Source of the DNA: Acidobacteriota bacterium
Lineage (GTDB): Bacteria; Acidobacteriota; Terriglobia; Bryobacterales; Bryobacteraceae
Assembly: GCA_017307505.1 (NCBI GenBank)
Contig: JAFKEE010000017.1
Location: forward strand, 248,001-312,000
Direction: 5' to 3'
Length of the DNA: 64,000 nucleotides
Shown: in pieces, positions 27,010 through 36,142 of the stretch
How positions within the stretch are numbered: the first letter of the stretch is position 1
Layout: each line of letters starts with the position of its first letter
Notes under the pieces: model-generated
What the model saw: the letters and a program-made list of their open reading frames with translations, nothing else
The model's database searches: none
What the model was told of the DNA's origin: nothing
Made by a program: the position numbers and the translations under genes

Positions 27010-28994
27010 CCCGAGCGCCGCATCGGCACGCGAATCAGAATCCAGGCAATCGCCGCCATGGGCAGCCACGACAGCCATCCGCCCAGGGCCGGGAACCAGG
27101 AGAACTCGTCAGCGCCCGTAAACACGTGCGTGATCGAAGACACCCCGGTCAGGAAGAGAACAGCCAGAAGAATGCCCACCACGGCCTCGCCGGCAATCAG
27201 CCCGGAAGCCAGCAGCGTGCCTGCCTCCTCCGCTTTCAACCGGATCTCCGGCCCGTAGGAGGCCATCACCTTGTCCGCAACCCATTTGATGAGCCCGCCC
27301 AGGAAAATGGCCGAACTCGTATCAAAGGGCAGATACATGCCCACCGCGATCAGCATCATCGCCCGCGCTCCGCACAAGAGTAGGGCCACACCGAAGGCCG
27401 CACCAATGGCGAGCAGCCCCCACGCCATGTCTCCACTCACGATCCCCTTTGCAAGCTGAGCCATCAGCCCAGCCTGAGGCGCCGGCAACGCACGCCCGCC
27501 GATCCCGCCGGTTGAGAGATTCGCCTCGTGCAGGGCGATGATCGGTCCCATCAGAAAGACCGACAGCAGGATCACCGCCAGAATCTCCACCACCTGCATC
27601 TTCCAGGGCGTTCCACCCAGCAGATGACCCGCTTTCAGATCCTGGATCAGCGATCCCGAAACCGAGACCGCCACCGCAACGACAGCCGCCACGCCCAGCA
27701 CCGCGGCCACGCCCGCGGCGCCCTTCACGCCCATGGCCTGCATCAGCAGCGCGGAGAGGATCAGGGCCGAAAGCGTCAGCCCGCTCAGCGGCTGGTTTGA
27801 ACTGCCCACGAGCCCCACCAGGTATCCGCCGACCGCCGATAGCAAGAAGCCCGCACCGCCCATCACCAGCGCCGTGCCCAACGCCGTCCCCAGCCCGCCT
27901 GTGAAGCCGTAGTAAATCGCGGTCACTGGCACCAGCAGGGCCAGGATGCACAGCAGAACCCACTTGGTAGGAATGTCGCGTTCGGTCCGCGCCACCGCGC
28001 CGTCTGCATGGGCCGACTTCGCGGACGCCCGGAAAGCTCCCATCAGCGATTCCGCAATCGACTTCCGCATCGAAAACATCGTATTGGCGGCACCCACCAG
28101 CATCATGCCGACCGCTATAGGCCGCACGATGTTGTACCAGAGCGTGTAGGCCGCTACATCATGACCGGCCCCGCCGATGCGGGTCGTAAGATCCGGATCG
28201 AAGAACAACAGCAACGGGATCAGTACCCACCAGGCCAGAAATCCACCGGCCACGTTGATCGACGCCAGTTCCGGACCAATGATGTACCCGATGCCGATCA
28301 AAGCAGGCGACAACGCAGGGGTCGACCAGGGAATCCCGCCCTGATGCGTCACAGCTCCAATAGGCGCCTTCGAGAAATCGAAGTGACGCACGACGCTGCG
28401 CGGGAACGCAATGAACCCCTCCGTATACTCCCGGAAGAGCTGCAGTCCTTTGTCACTCTTGAGGATCTGGATCAGTCCGCCGAACGCCATGCCGCCGAAC
28501 ACCAGCCTCGGAGCGTCGCCGGATTCCTGCCCGGCCTTCACGATCTCATAGCTGGCCACGCTCTCCGGAAACGGCAACCCCGCCTCCACGCACAACGCGC
28601 GCCGCAGCAGAATAATGAAGAAGATCCCGGCCAAACCACCCGCCAGCAGGATCACCACCCCTTGCCAGTAGTGCCCCCGCAGGTCTGCCCACAGCTTCTG
28701 CCCGTCAATCTCCACCAGCAGGAACGCCGGCAGGGTAAAGATAGCCCCGGCCACCAGCGCCTCTCCAACACTGGCAGCTGTTCGCGCGATGTTCTGCTCC
28801 AGCAGACCGCCGCGGAACGCCGGAATCCGGAACAAAGCCATGGCGATCACCGCCGCCGGAATGGTGGCGGCCACGGTCTGGCCGGCCTTCATGCCAAGGT
28901 AGGCGTTGGCGGCGCCGAAGACAAAGGCCAGAAAGAGTCCGAGGAAAACCGACTTGACGGTCAGCTCGCGCAGTTGGGGGTCCGGCTGATTCAC
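27003..28994 (-). CDS. OPT family oligopeptide transporter
   Basis: The 663-residue protein has 14-16 hydrophobic helices. The N-terminal signature matches prokaryotic OPT transporters: ELTVKSVFLGLFLAFVFGAANAYLGMKAGQTVAATIPAAV. Later come PFPESVASYEIVKAG and the GMMLVGAANTMFSMRK segment. Family members import peptides or metal chelates by proton coupling. The stop overlaps the convergent serine hydrolase gene. The hybrid kinase gene lies 47 bases upstream on the same strand. Confidence 0.92.
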   Translation of the reverse strand: MNQPDPQLRELTVKSVFLGLFLAFVFGAANAYLGMKAGQTVAATIPAAVIAMALFRIPAFRGGLLEQNIARTAASVGEALVAGAIFTLPAFLLVEIDGQKLWADLRGHYWQGVVILLAGGLAGIFFIILLRRALCVEAGLPFPESVASYEIVKAGQESGDAPRLVFGGMAFGGLIQILKSDKGLQLFREYTEGFIAFPRSVVRHFDFSKAPIGAVTHQGGIPWSTPALSPALIGIGYIIGPELASINVAGGFLAWWVLIPLLLFFDPDLTTRIGGAGHDVAAYTLWYNIVRPIAVGMMLVGAANTMFSMRKSIAESLMGAFRASAKSAHADGAVARTERDIPTKWVLLCILALLVPVTAIYYGFTGGLGTALGTALVMGGAGFLLSAVGGYLVGLVGSSNQPLSGLTLSALILSALLMQAMGVKGAAGVAAVLGVAAVVAVAVSVSGSLIQDLKAGHLLGGTPWKMQVVEILAVILLSVFLMGPIIALHEANLSTGGIGGRALPAPQAGLMAQLAKGIVSGDMAWGLLAIGAAFGVALLLCGARAMMLIAVGMYLPFDTSSAIFLGGLIKWVADKVMASYGPEIRLKAEEAGTLLASGLIAGEAVVGILLAVLFLTGVSSITHVFTGADEFSWFPALGGWLSWLPMAAIAWILIRVPMRRSGQ

Positions 28995-29041
28995 TCTACG
29001 ATCTTAGAGGATCCGGCCCGGGGCTCAATCGATAGGTGCGG

Positions 29042-31183
29042 CTACGCCGTTTCCTGACTCTCCGAACCCTTGAAGGCGGCAAAACGGACCACCACCCGCC
29101 GCAGCTCCGCCGGGTCCACCGGCTTCGGAATGTAGTCGTCCATGCCGGCCTCCCGGCAGCGGCGGCGGTCTTCCTCGAGCAGGGAGGCGGTCATGGCAAT
29201 CACCGGCGTGCGCCGTCCTGAGGCCGTCTCCACGGCGCGGATGCTGCGCGTGGCCACAAAGCCGTCCATCACAGGCATAAAACAATCCATGAAGATGAGG
29301 TCGAAGTGCGAGCCGTTGGTCAGGGCCCTCACCCGGTCCAGCGCCGCCAAACCGTTCTCGGCCAGCTCCACGTCACAGCCCAGGCGTTCGAGAAAGCGCG
29401 TCGCTACCCGCTGATTCACCTTGTTGTCTTCCACCAGCAGGATCCTCATCCCCGTCACGGGCGCCGCCGCGGGCGCCGCAACCGCCACAGCTTCGCGGGC
29501 CAGTTCATCCTGCCAGGCCCCGGAGATGCGCCGCAGTTTGAGTTCCACGCAAAACGTGGACCCGCGCCCTGGCTCGCTTTCCACCTGGATCGTGCCGCCC
29601 ATCAGCTGGATCAACTGATGACTGATGGAGAGCCCCAGGCCCGTGCCGCCGAAGCGGCGCGAAGCGGAGGAATCCGCCTGGTAAAACTTCTCGAAGAGAT
29701 GAGGAAGATTCTCAGCCGCCACACCGATGCCGGTATCTCGCACCGACATCCGGACAGGCACCACATCGCCTGCCGCCTCGCCGGCTTCCACCTCCAGACC
29801 CACCTCGCCCTGCTCAGTGAATTTCACCGCATTCCCCACCAGGTTCAGCAGCACTTGCCGGATCCTGCCCGGGTCGCCCTCGAGCATGGCCGGCAGGTTT
29901 TCGGCGAGTGTCACCTGGAGCTTCAATCCCTTCGCCTGAGCACTGGGCAGCACCAGCGCGGCCACCTGCTGCACCACCTGGCGGAGATTGAACGCCTCCT
30001 GCTCGATCTTCAGCTTGCCGGCCTCGATCTTTGAAAAATCCAGCACATCGTTCAGCAGGCGCAGCAGCGACTGGCCGGAACTCTCAATGATCTGCACCTG
30101 TTCACGCTGCTCGCGCGGCAGCGGCGACTCCAGCAGGATGTGCGACATGCCCAGGATGCCATTCATCGGAGTGCGGATCTCATGGCTGATGGAGGCCAGG
30201 AAGTCGCTCTTCGCCCTTGTGGCGGCTCCAGCCAATCTATTGGCGTGCCGCAGCCTTCCGTTCTGCACCACCAGCACGACACCCATGATCGCCAGCAGTA
30301 CCGTGCCGTAAAAGGAGATGCGGGACTGGCGGGCCTTCGTTTCCAGCTCGGATACGATCCGCATCTCGTTCCCCATGAACGAGGACCAGTAGTCGAGGAT
30401 CTTTGTGAACGACCCGTCCCGGCTCATCTCCGTGATCCCTTTGCGCAGCATGATCGCCGCCGCCGCGCTCTGTTCACTGGCCAGCACCGACAGCATCCTG
30501 TCCGCGCTCGGCACATTCATGACAACAAGGGAAACTCCATCGCATTCCCTGGGACGGACCAGCAGCTTCTGCTCGAGAAAGCGCTGTTCGATGATGCTTG
30601 CATCGATCTCGTCCCTGCAAAGCGCCAGCAATCCTTCGGCGCGGCCCGGAATCTCGCGCGCCGTCATGCCGGGTGGCGGATTGGGGCCGCTGATCTCCCG
30701 CACGATGCGCAGATAGACGCTGCTCACCCGCTTGTTCTTCAGGTCGGCGATGGTATGCACGGGATTGCCGCTGCGGGAGACAATGCAGAGCCTGTTCATC
30801 AGCCACGGATCGGAAACGTGCAGCCACCGCCGCCGCTCCGGCGTGTCCGTCGCCGCCGGCCATAGATCGACCAGATTGCGGCGGAATGCTTCGTCCACGC
30901 CGAGCTGCGTTTCCACAAAGGTGAGCCGGATGCCCTTCCGCCGCGCTGCCTCCCTCAACACCTCTACCGCCAGCCCGGTGGGCGGCTGGCCCGGCCGGAT
31001 GACGCTATACGGCGGCGCATTGTCGACGCCCACGCGGTAGACCTGCTGGTCTAGCGTGCGGTAGAAACCCAGGTGCCAGATTAAGAGCGCGGCCACACCG
31101 CAAACCACGATGCCGACCGCGACCAGCACCATGCGCAAGGTCGTCCAAACTCTGAGATCGGGAAGTCTTCCGTCGTCTTTCAT
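29042..31183 (-). CDS. Hybrid sensor histidine kinase with periplasmic solute-binding sensor (BvgS-like)
   Basis: The 713-residue protein has a membrane helix at about 16-40 and a periplasmic type-3 solute-binding domain (about 48-275; YRVGVDNAPPYSVIR, ATDTPERRRW, VHTIADLKNKRV). A second helix lies at about 290-312. A HisKA domain follows with the His in SISHEIRTPMNG (about 340-350), then an ATPase domain (NAVKF, DTGIGV, GGTGLGLSIS). The C-terminal receiver domain has its phospho-acceptor Asp in DLIFMDCFMPVMDG. There is no PAS or HPt domain. It probably senses an amino acid or other small solute. Divergent from ppk1 by 150 bases. Confidence 0.93.
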   Translation of the reverse strand: MKDDGRLPDLRVWTTLRMVLVAVGIVVCGVAALLIWHLGFYRTLDQQVYRVGVDNAPPYSVIRPGQPPTGLAVEVLREAARRKGIRLTFVETQLGVDEAFRRNLVDLWPAATDTPERRRWLHVSDPWLMNRLCIVSRSGNPVHTIADLKNKRVSSVYLRIVREISGPNPPPGMTAREIPGRAEGLLALCRDEIDASIIEQRFLEQKLLVRPRECDGVSLVVMNVPSADRMLSVLASEQSAAAAIMLRKGITEMSRDGSFTKILDYWSSFMGNEMRIVSELETKARQSRISFYGTVLLAIMGVVLVVQNGRLRHANRLAGAATRAKSDFLASISHEIRTPMNGILGMSHILLESPLPREQREQVQIIESSGQSLLRLLNDVLDFSKIEAGKLKIEQEAFNLRQVVQQVAALVLPSAQAKGLKLQVTLAENLPAMLEGDPGRIRQVLLNLVGNAVKFTEQGEVGLEVEAGEAAGDVVPVRMSVRDTGIGVAAENLPHLFEKFYQADSSASRRFGGTGLGLSISHQLIQLMGGTIQVESEPGRGSTFCVELKLRRISGAWQDELAREAVAVAAPAAAPVTGMRILLVEDNKVNQRVATRFLERLGCDVELAENGLAALDRVRALTNGSHFDLIFMDCFMPVMDGFVATRSIRAVETASGRRTPVIAMTASLLEEDRRRCREAGMDDYIPKPVDPAELRRVVVRFAAFKGSESQETA

Positions 31184-31333
31184 CCGGGTCCTGGTGGCTG
31201 CTCAGTAGACAAAACAGGCAAATGCTGGATGCAGGGCCATTGATTGATTAGAGAACGTGACGCACAATCTTGTCGAGCGCCAAACTCATCCGAGCGCCGC
31301 CGCCGGGCGTCGGCTACCCTGTTAGAAGCGTAT

Positions 31334-33478
31334 ATGCCGGGCAACAAAAGGAAAACCGTTAAGACAGCTCCGGCCGAGAGTTCCAAGGGCAGTACCAGGA
31401 AAAACAAACCCGAGCCGCCCCAGGTCGACCTGAACGCTCCGTCGCTCTACCTGAACAGGGAACTCAGCCTGCTCGCATTTCAATCCCGAGTGCTCGAAGA
31501 GGCCCGGGATCCCAGCAATCCCTTGCTCGAGCGCGTCAAGTTCCTCTCCATTCTCGGCTCCAACCTCGACGAGTTCTTCATGGTGCGCGTCGCCGGCGTC
31601 GCCAACCAGATCGAATCCGGAATCCTCGACGCAGGTCCGGACGGGATGTCCCCCGCACGCCAACTCGAGGCGATCCGCACCTACTGCCAGTCTCTCTTCG
31701 CCGAGGCCCAGGCCTGCCGGAAGCTGCTCTTCGATGAGTTGCGGACCCACGGCATCAACGTCCTGGATTTCAAGGAGCTGACTGAACACCAGAAGGACCA
31801 CGCCCGCCGTTACTTCGACGACACCATCTACCCCGTACTCACGCCCCTGGCGTTCGATCCCGGCCGGCCCTTCCCGCACATCTCGAACCTCAGCCTGAAC
31901 CTGTCCGTCCTGATACGCGACCCCAACGGCGTCGAACACTTCGCCCGCGTCAAAGTGCCCGATTCCCTGCCCCAGTTGGTCCCCCTGCAGCGCGGAGCTC
32001 ACAAACGCAATGGCAAGGGCGTTTCGTTTGTCTGGATCGAGCAGGTGATCCAGGCCAACCTCGGCGCGCTGTTCCCCGGCATGGAGATCGTCGAGTCCCA
32101 TCCCTTCCACGTCACCCGCGACGCGGAAATGGCCATCCAGGAACTGGAAGCGGAAGACCTGTTGGAAACCATTGAGGAAGGCGTCCGTCAACGCCGCTTC
32201 GGCGCCATCGTCCGCCTGCAGGTGCCCAGGCAGATGCCGGAACGCCTGCTCGAGATTCTCAAAACCAACCTCGAGATCGACGACACCGACGTCTACAAAA
32301 CCGAGGGCCCGCTCTCGCTCGTCCGGCTGCGCCACCTGGCCTCACTCGACCGGCCGGAACTGAAAGATGCGCCGTTCACGCCCGCTCCGCTCAAGCAGCA
32401 TGTCGAAGACGAGGATATCTTCAGCATGGTTCGCCGCGGCGACATCCTCCTGCATCAACCCTTCGATAGTTTCCAGCCCGTGGTGGACTTCCTCCGCGCG
32501 GCGGCGCGCGATCCCCAGGTGCTGGCGATCAAAATGACGCTCTATCGCGTCGGCCGCAACGCTCCCGTGGTCGAAGCCCTCCTCGAAGCCAACGAGAACG
32601 GCAAGCAGGTGGCGGTCCTGGTGGAACTGAAAGCCCGTTTCGACGAAGAGTCGAATATTGAATGGGCCAGGGCGCTGGAAAAAGAAGGCGTCCACGTCGT
32701 CTACGGCCTGGTCGGCATGAAGGTGCACTGCAAGGTGGCCATGGTGGTCCGCCGCGAAGGCAACCTCATGCGCCGCTACGTCCACCTCTCCACCGGCAAC
32801 TACAACGCCATCACCGCCCACCTTTACACCGACCTCGGCCTCTTCACCTGCGACGAGGACTTCGGCGCCGACTCCACCGATCTTTTCAACTACCTCACCG
32901 GCTACTCCGCCAAATCGGACTACCGCAAGCTGCTCGTCGCGCCCATCAACCTGCGCCAGCGCCTGGAAGGTCTCATCCAGCGCGAGATCGCGCACGCCAA
33001 GGCGGGTAAGGATGCCCGCATCATCATGAAGATGAATGCGCTGGTGGATCCGCGCGTCATCCGGCTGCTCTACAAGGCATCCCAGGCTGGAGTCCAGGTC
33101 GACCTCCTCTGCCGCGGCATCTGCTGCCTGCGGCCCGGAGTCCCTGGCGTCAGCGATAATATCCGCGTCATCAGCGTCGTCGGCCGCTTCCTGGAACACA
33201 GCCGTATCCTCTACTTCCGCAACGATGGCGAAGAAGAGATCTACATTGGTTCGGCCGACATCATGCCACGCAATATCAACCGGCGCGTGGAAACGCTCTT
33301 CCCCATCGAGAAGGGCACTCTGGTCCGCCAGATCCGGGATAGAATCCTGTCAGTCTATCTGGCCGATAACGTAAAGGCGCGCCGCATGAAGCCGGATGGC
33401 ACTTACGAGAAGATCCCCCGCAAGGAAACCGAAAAGCCGTACAGCGCGCAGGCGATCCTGCTCAAAAGCCGATGCTAG
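31334..33478 (+). CDS. ppk1: Polyphosphate kinase 1
   Basis: Ppk1 polymerises the gamma phosphate of ATP into polyphosphate at the membrane. I use the ATG at 31334 (714 residues). The first ~40 residues are basic and low complexity; the conserved core starts at LYLNRELSLLAFQSRVLEEA. The phospho-accepting His484 lies in VHLSTGNYN. The second conserved region HSRILYFRNDGEEEIYIGSADIMPRN is intact. The stop overlaps the next ppk2 gene by 7 bases. Divergent from the hybrid kinase, which might regulate it. Confidence 0.95.
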   Translation: MPGNKRKTVKTAPAESSKGSTRKNKPEPPQVDLNAPSLYLNRELSLLAFQSRVLEEARDPSNPLLERVKFLSILGSNLDEFFMVRVAGVANQIESGILDAGPDGMSPARQLEAIRTYCQSLFAEAQACRKLLFDELRTHGINVLDFKELTEHQKDHARRYFDDTIYPVLTPLAFDPGRPFPHISNLSLNLSVLIRDPNGVEHFARVKVPDSLPQLVPLQRGAHKRNGKGVSFVWIEQVIQANLGALFPGMEIVESHPFHVTRDAEMAIQELEAEDLLETIEEGVRQRRFGAIVRLQVPRQMPERLLEILKTNLEIDDTDVYKTEGPLSLVRLRHLASLDRPELKDAPFTPAPLKQHVEDEDIFSMVRRGDILLHQPFDSFQPVVDFLRAAARDPQVLAIKMTLYRVGRNAPVVEALLEANENGKQVAVLVELKARFDEESNIEWARALEKEGVHVVYGLVGMKVHCKVAMVVRREGNLMRRYVHLSTGNYNAITAHLYTDLGLFTCDEDFGADSTDLFNYLTGYSAKSDYRKLLVAPINLRQRLEGLIQREIAHAKAGKDARIIMKMNALVDPRVIRLLYKASQAGVQVDLLCRGICCLRPGVPGVSDNIRVISVVGRFLEHSRILYFRNDGEEEIYIGSADIMPRNINRRVETLFPIEKGTLVRQIRDRILSVYLADNVKARRMKPDGTYEKIPRKETEKPYSAQAILLKSRC

Positions 33479-34281
33479 AAAACGTAAACCTGAAGCGGAA
33501 ACTGGCACGCGCCGACTACAAACAGGAGATGCCGGCGCTCCAGCGGCGGCTCTACGCCCTGGAAAAGGCCTGCTGGGACCACCGCATCCCCTCCATGGTC
33601 GTTTTTGAAGGCTGGGACGCCTCCGGCAAGGGCAGTTCCATCTCGACACTCACCCAGCGCCTCGACCCGCGCGGCTTCAAGCTCTACTCCATCCAGCCGC
33701 CCCGTACCTACGAACAGAACCATCCCTGGCTCTGGCGCTTCTGGCTCAAGGCGCCCAATCGCGGCGAGATGACCATCTTCGATCACTCCTGGTATCACCG
33801 TGTCCTGGACGAGAGGGTCGAGAAGGTAGTGCCCGAGAAGGCCTGGCGCAAGGCGTACAAGGACATCCTCGAATTCGAGCGGATGCTGGCCGACGACGGC
33901 ACCGTCATCCTCAAGTTCTGGTTCCACATCAGCAAAAAGGAACAGAAGCGGCGCTTCGAGAACATCGAGGCCGATCCCCTGGAATCCTGGCGGGTCACTG
34001 CTCAGGACTGGGCCCGCCACAAGCTCTACGACCAATACCTGGAAGCGGCCGAAGAGATGCTGGAACTCACCGAGAGCGAGTTCGCTCCCTGGACCATCGT
34101 CGAAGCGACCTCTCGCTGGCACGCCCGCCGCAAGGTGTTCCTCACCATCATCGCGGCCCTGGAAAAGGCGCTGGGACCCAACGCCCCGCCCATCGAAGAG
34201 GCCAGCGCCGAGATCCGCCACGACGCAGAACTGCGCCGCATCATGGACACCCTGGAAAACGAGGGCAACGGAGACGCCTGA
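33472..34281 (+). CDS. Polyphosphate kinase 2 family protein, first tandem copy (divergent active site)
   Basis: PPK2 enzymes use polyphosphate to phosphorylate nucleotides. The 269-residue protein has the Walker A GWDASGKG (47-54) and the C-terminal APWTIVEATSRWHARRK. At the second motif it reads Asp104-His105-SWYHR where the family and its neighbour have DRSWY-R, and the following FC is VV. The lid segment is also unlike typical PPK2. It aligns with the next gene over its full length, so the two arose by duplication. Overlaps ppk1 by 7 bases and the next gene by 1 (TGATG). It may be a regulatory or specificity half of a two-subunit PPK2. Confidence 0.9.
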   Translation: MLENVNLKRKLARADYKQEMPALQRRLYALEKACWDHRIPSMVVFEGWDASGKGSSISTLTQRLDPRGFKLYSIQPPRTYEQNHPWLWRFWLKAPNRGEMTIFDHSWYHRVLDERVEKVVPEKAWRKAYKDILEFERMLADDGTVILKFWFHISKKEQKRRFENIEADPLESWRVTAQDWARHKLYDQYLEAAEEMLELTESEFAPWTIVEATSRWHARRKVFLTIIAALEKALGPNAPPIEEASAEIRHDAELRRIMDTLENEGNGDA

Positions 34282-35021
34282 TGCTGGAAACCCTCGATCT
34301 CAAACGGAAACTCGACCGCGCCGCCTACGCGAAGCAGCTGACACGCTGCCAGATCCAGCTCAGGGAACTCGGCTGGCAGGTCTACCAGCAGAAGCGCCCC
34401 GTGGTGCTGGCCTTCGAGGGCTGGGATGCCGCCGGCAAGGGCGGTGCCATTAAGCGCGTCACCGAGAAACTCGATCCGCGCGGCTATGTCGTCTACCCCA
34501 TCAGCGCTCCGCAGGGCGAGGACAAGACCCGCCACTACCTCTACCGCTTCTGGCGCCGGTTGCCCGAGAAAGGCCAGATCGCCATCTTCGACCGTTCCTG
34601 GTACGGGCGCGTCCTGGTGGAGCGCGTTGAAGGCTTCTGTACCGAAGAAGAATGGAAAAGGGCCTACAAGGAGATCAACTCCTTTGAACGTCAACTACGC
34701 GACTCCGGCTGCATCCTCGCCAAATTCTGGGTCCATATCTCCCGCGAAGAGCAGCTCCGGCGCTTCGAAGAACGCCAGCAGATCGGCTACAAAGCCTGGA
34801 AACTGACCGACGAAGACTGGCGCAACCGTGCCAAATGGAGCGACTACGAGGAGGCAGTGGAGGAGATGCTGCTCAAAACCAGCACCCGGACGGCCCCCTG
34901 GACCCTCATCGAGGGCAACAACAAACACTGGGCTCGCGTGAAAGTCCTGGAACGTCTCGTGGAAGTACTGACAAAGGAGTTGGGCTACAAGCCCCGGGAT
35001 CCACTCAAGGAACGGCGCTAG
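34281..35021 (+). CDS. Polyphosphate kinase 2 family protein, second tandem copy
   Basis: The 246-residue protein keeps all PPK2 motifs: Walker A GWDAAGKG (47-54), DRSWYGRVLVERVEGFC starting at Asp104-Arg105, ISREEQLRRFEER, WKLTDEDWRN and APWTLIEGNNKHWARVK. It probably transfers phosphate between polyphosphate and ADP or AMP. Class I, II and III cannot be separated with certainty by eye. It starts on the last base of the previous stop codon, so the two products are made in a coupled way. Confidence 0.93.
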   Translation: MLETLDLKRKLDRAAYAKQLTRCQIQLRELGWQVYQQKRPVVLAFEGWDAAGKGGAIKRVTEKLDPRGYVVYPISAPQGEDKTRHYLYRFWRRLPEKGQIAIFDRSWYGRVLVERVEGFCTEEEWKRAYKEINSFERQLRDSGCILAKFWVHISREEQLRRFEERQQIGYKAWKLTDEDWRNRAKWSDYEEAVEEMLLKTSTRTAPWTLIEGNNKHWARVKVLERLVEVLTKELGYKPRDPLKERR

Positions 35022-35236
35022 AGCCGGACTTTGGGCTGGCTCCGGAAGGCTTCCAGCTTCTGCCGGTTCCTCCGGTCCCGCTTCGCCTGGCGCTTCCGTT
35101 CTTTCATCGCCTGTTGGATGGTGGGCGGCTTGGACGGGGGACGCCGTTGAGCCGGGGTCTTCTCTTTGGAAAAGGTAGCGGGGGCAAAAGCCAGGGCCAC
35201 GAAGGCGGCCAGCGTCAGGCACCAGGTAGTCTTCAA
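35018..35236 (-). CDS. Small exported basic protein of unknown function
   Basis: A TTG codon at 35236 with GAGGTG five bases upstream gives a 72-residue product that opens with a clean signal peptide (MKTTWCLTLAAFVALAFA). A Pro/Lys/Arg-rich tail follows (TPAQRRPPSKPPTIQQAMKE). An upstream in-frame ATG (35272) would add 12 residues lacking this look. The 3' end overlaps the ppk2 stop by 4 bases. The signal peptide is the main support. The mature part has no recognised domain and might bind nucleic acid or polyphosphate by charge alone. Confidence 0.55.
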   Translation of the reverse strand: MKTTWCLTLAAFVALAFAPATFSKEKTPAQRRPPSKPPTIQQAMKERKRQAKRDRRNRQKLEAFRSQPKVRL

Positions 35237-35374
35237 GGCTGCACCTCGGACGCAAATCGGCTCATGGCCCATCCATCGGCTTCAAAACCTCGCAACTTTA
35301 GTACCAGCCGGCCTCATAATCCGGCGCCCGCGTGTTTGCGGCGTTCCGACCGCATCTGCAAGACTGGAGTGGAC

Positions 35375-36118
35375 ATGCGCTTGTGGAATCCGCCAGGTGG
35401 CGCGATTGCAGTATGGCTTCTTTTACTGGCGGGGCCGTGCCTTGCGCAGACAGTCGCGCTCAATCAGCCTGAGACTCTCACCTTCGGGGTGGAGTGGCGC
35501 TTCGTGCGGGCCGGCGAAGTCCAGCTGAAGTGGTCGGAGGGCGCCCGGCAGCTCGACATGCTCATGAAGAGCGTCGGGCTGGTAGCCACTCTCTTCACCG
35601 TCAACGACACCTACCGCGCCATGTTCGACCCCGGCCTGTGCGCCACGTCCATCACCTGGGACGTGCACGAAGGCCGCCGCAACCGCGAGGTCAAGGCCAG
35701 CTTCGACCGGTCGAAGAAACGCTCTTCCTTTCTCGAAAAGGACCTGAACAACAACACCGTCGCGCTGACCAAGGAAATCGACATACCTGCCTGTGTCCAC
35801 GACGTCACCGGCGGACTGCACAAGTTGCGCCAGTTACACCCCGCCCCCGGTTCCGTCCTCGAACTACCCATCAGCGACGGCAAGAAAGTCGTGATGGCCC
35901 GCGTTGAAGCCCAGCAGAAAGAAACGATCAAAACGCCTCTGGGCCAGTTTCCAGCCACCCGCTATGAGGCATTTCTGTTCAACGGCGTTATGTATGGCCG
36001 GAAGGGCCGCCTGTTCATCTGGATCAGCGATGACGACAAACGGCTCCCGGTACAGATCAGAATCCAGCTTCCGTTCTATGTGGGCACGCTCACTCTGCAG
36101 CTCGAGAAGGCCCATTAG
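35375..36118 (+). CDS. Exported DUF3108-like protein
   Basis: The 247-residue product starts at an ATG after GGAG and has a signal peptide (AIAVWLLLLAGPCLAQ). The mature part is beta-rich with ETLTFGVEWRFVRAGEVQLKW, KSVGLVATLFTVNDTYRAMFD and LPVQIRIQLPFYVGTLTLQL, the pattern of DUF3108 proteins, which are predicted periplasmic lipocalin-like barrels. No catalytic motif. The next gene begins 24 bases downstream with a strong GGAGGA site, so a short operon to 38321 is likely. Confidence 0.72.
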   Translation: MRLWNPPGGAIAVWLLLLAGPCLAQTVALNQPETLTFGVEWRFVRAGEVQLKWSEGARQLDMLMKSVGLVATLFTVNDTYRAMFDPGLCATSITWDVHEGRRNREVKASFDRSKKRSSFLEKDLNNNTVALTKEIDIPACVHDVTGGLHKLRQLHPAPGSVLELPISDGKKVVMARVEAQQKETIKTPLGQFPATRYEAFLFNGVMYGRKGRLFIWISDDDKRLPVQIRIQLPFYVGTLTLQLEKAH

Positions 36119-36142
36119 GCCGGAGGAGAGGGAGAATTATTC

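Noticed and set aside
34835-35374. N-terminal extension of the DUF3108-like protein
   Set aside because: It overlaps the second ppk2 gene and would bury the signal peptide at the ATG 35375.
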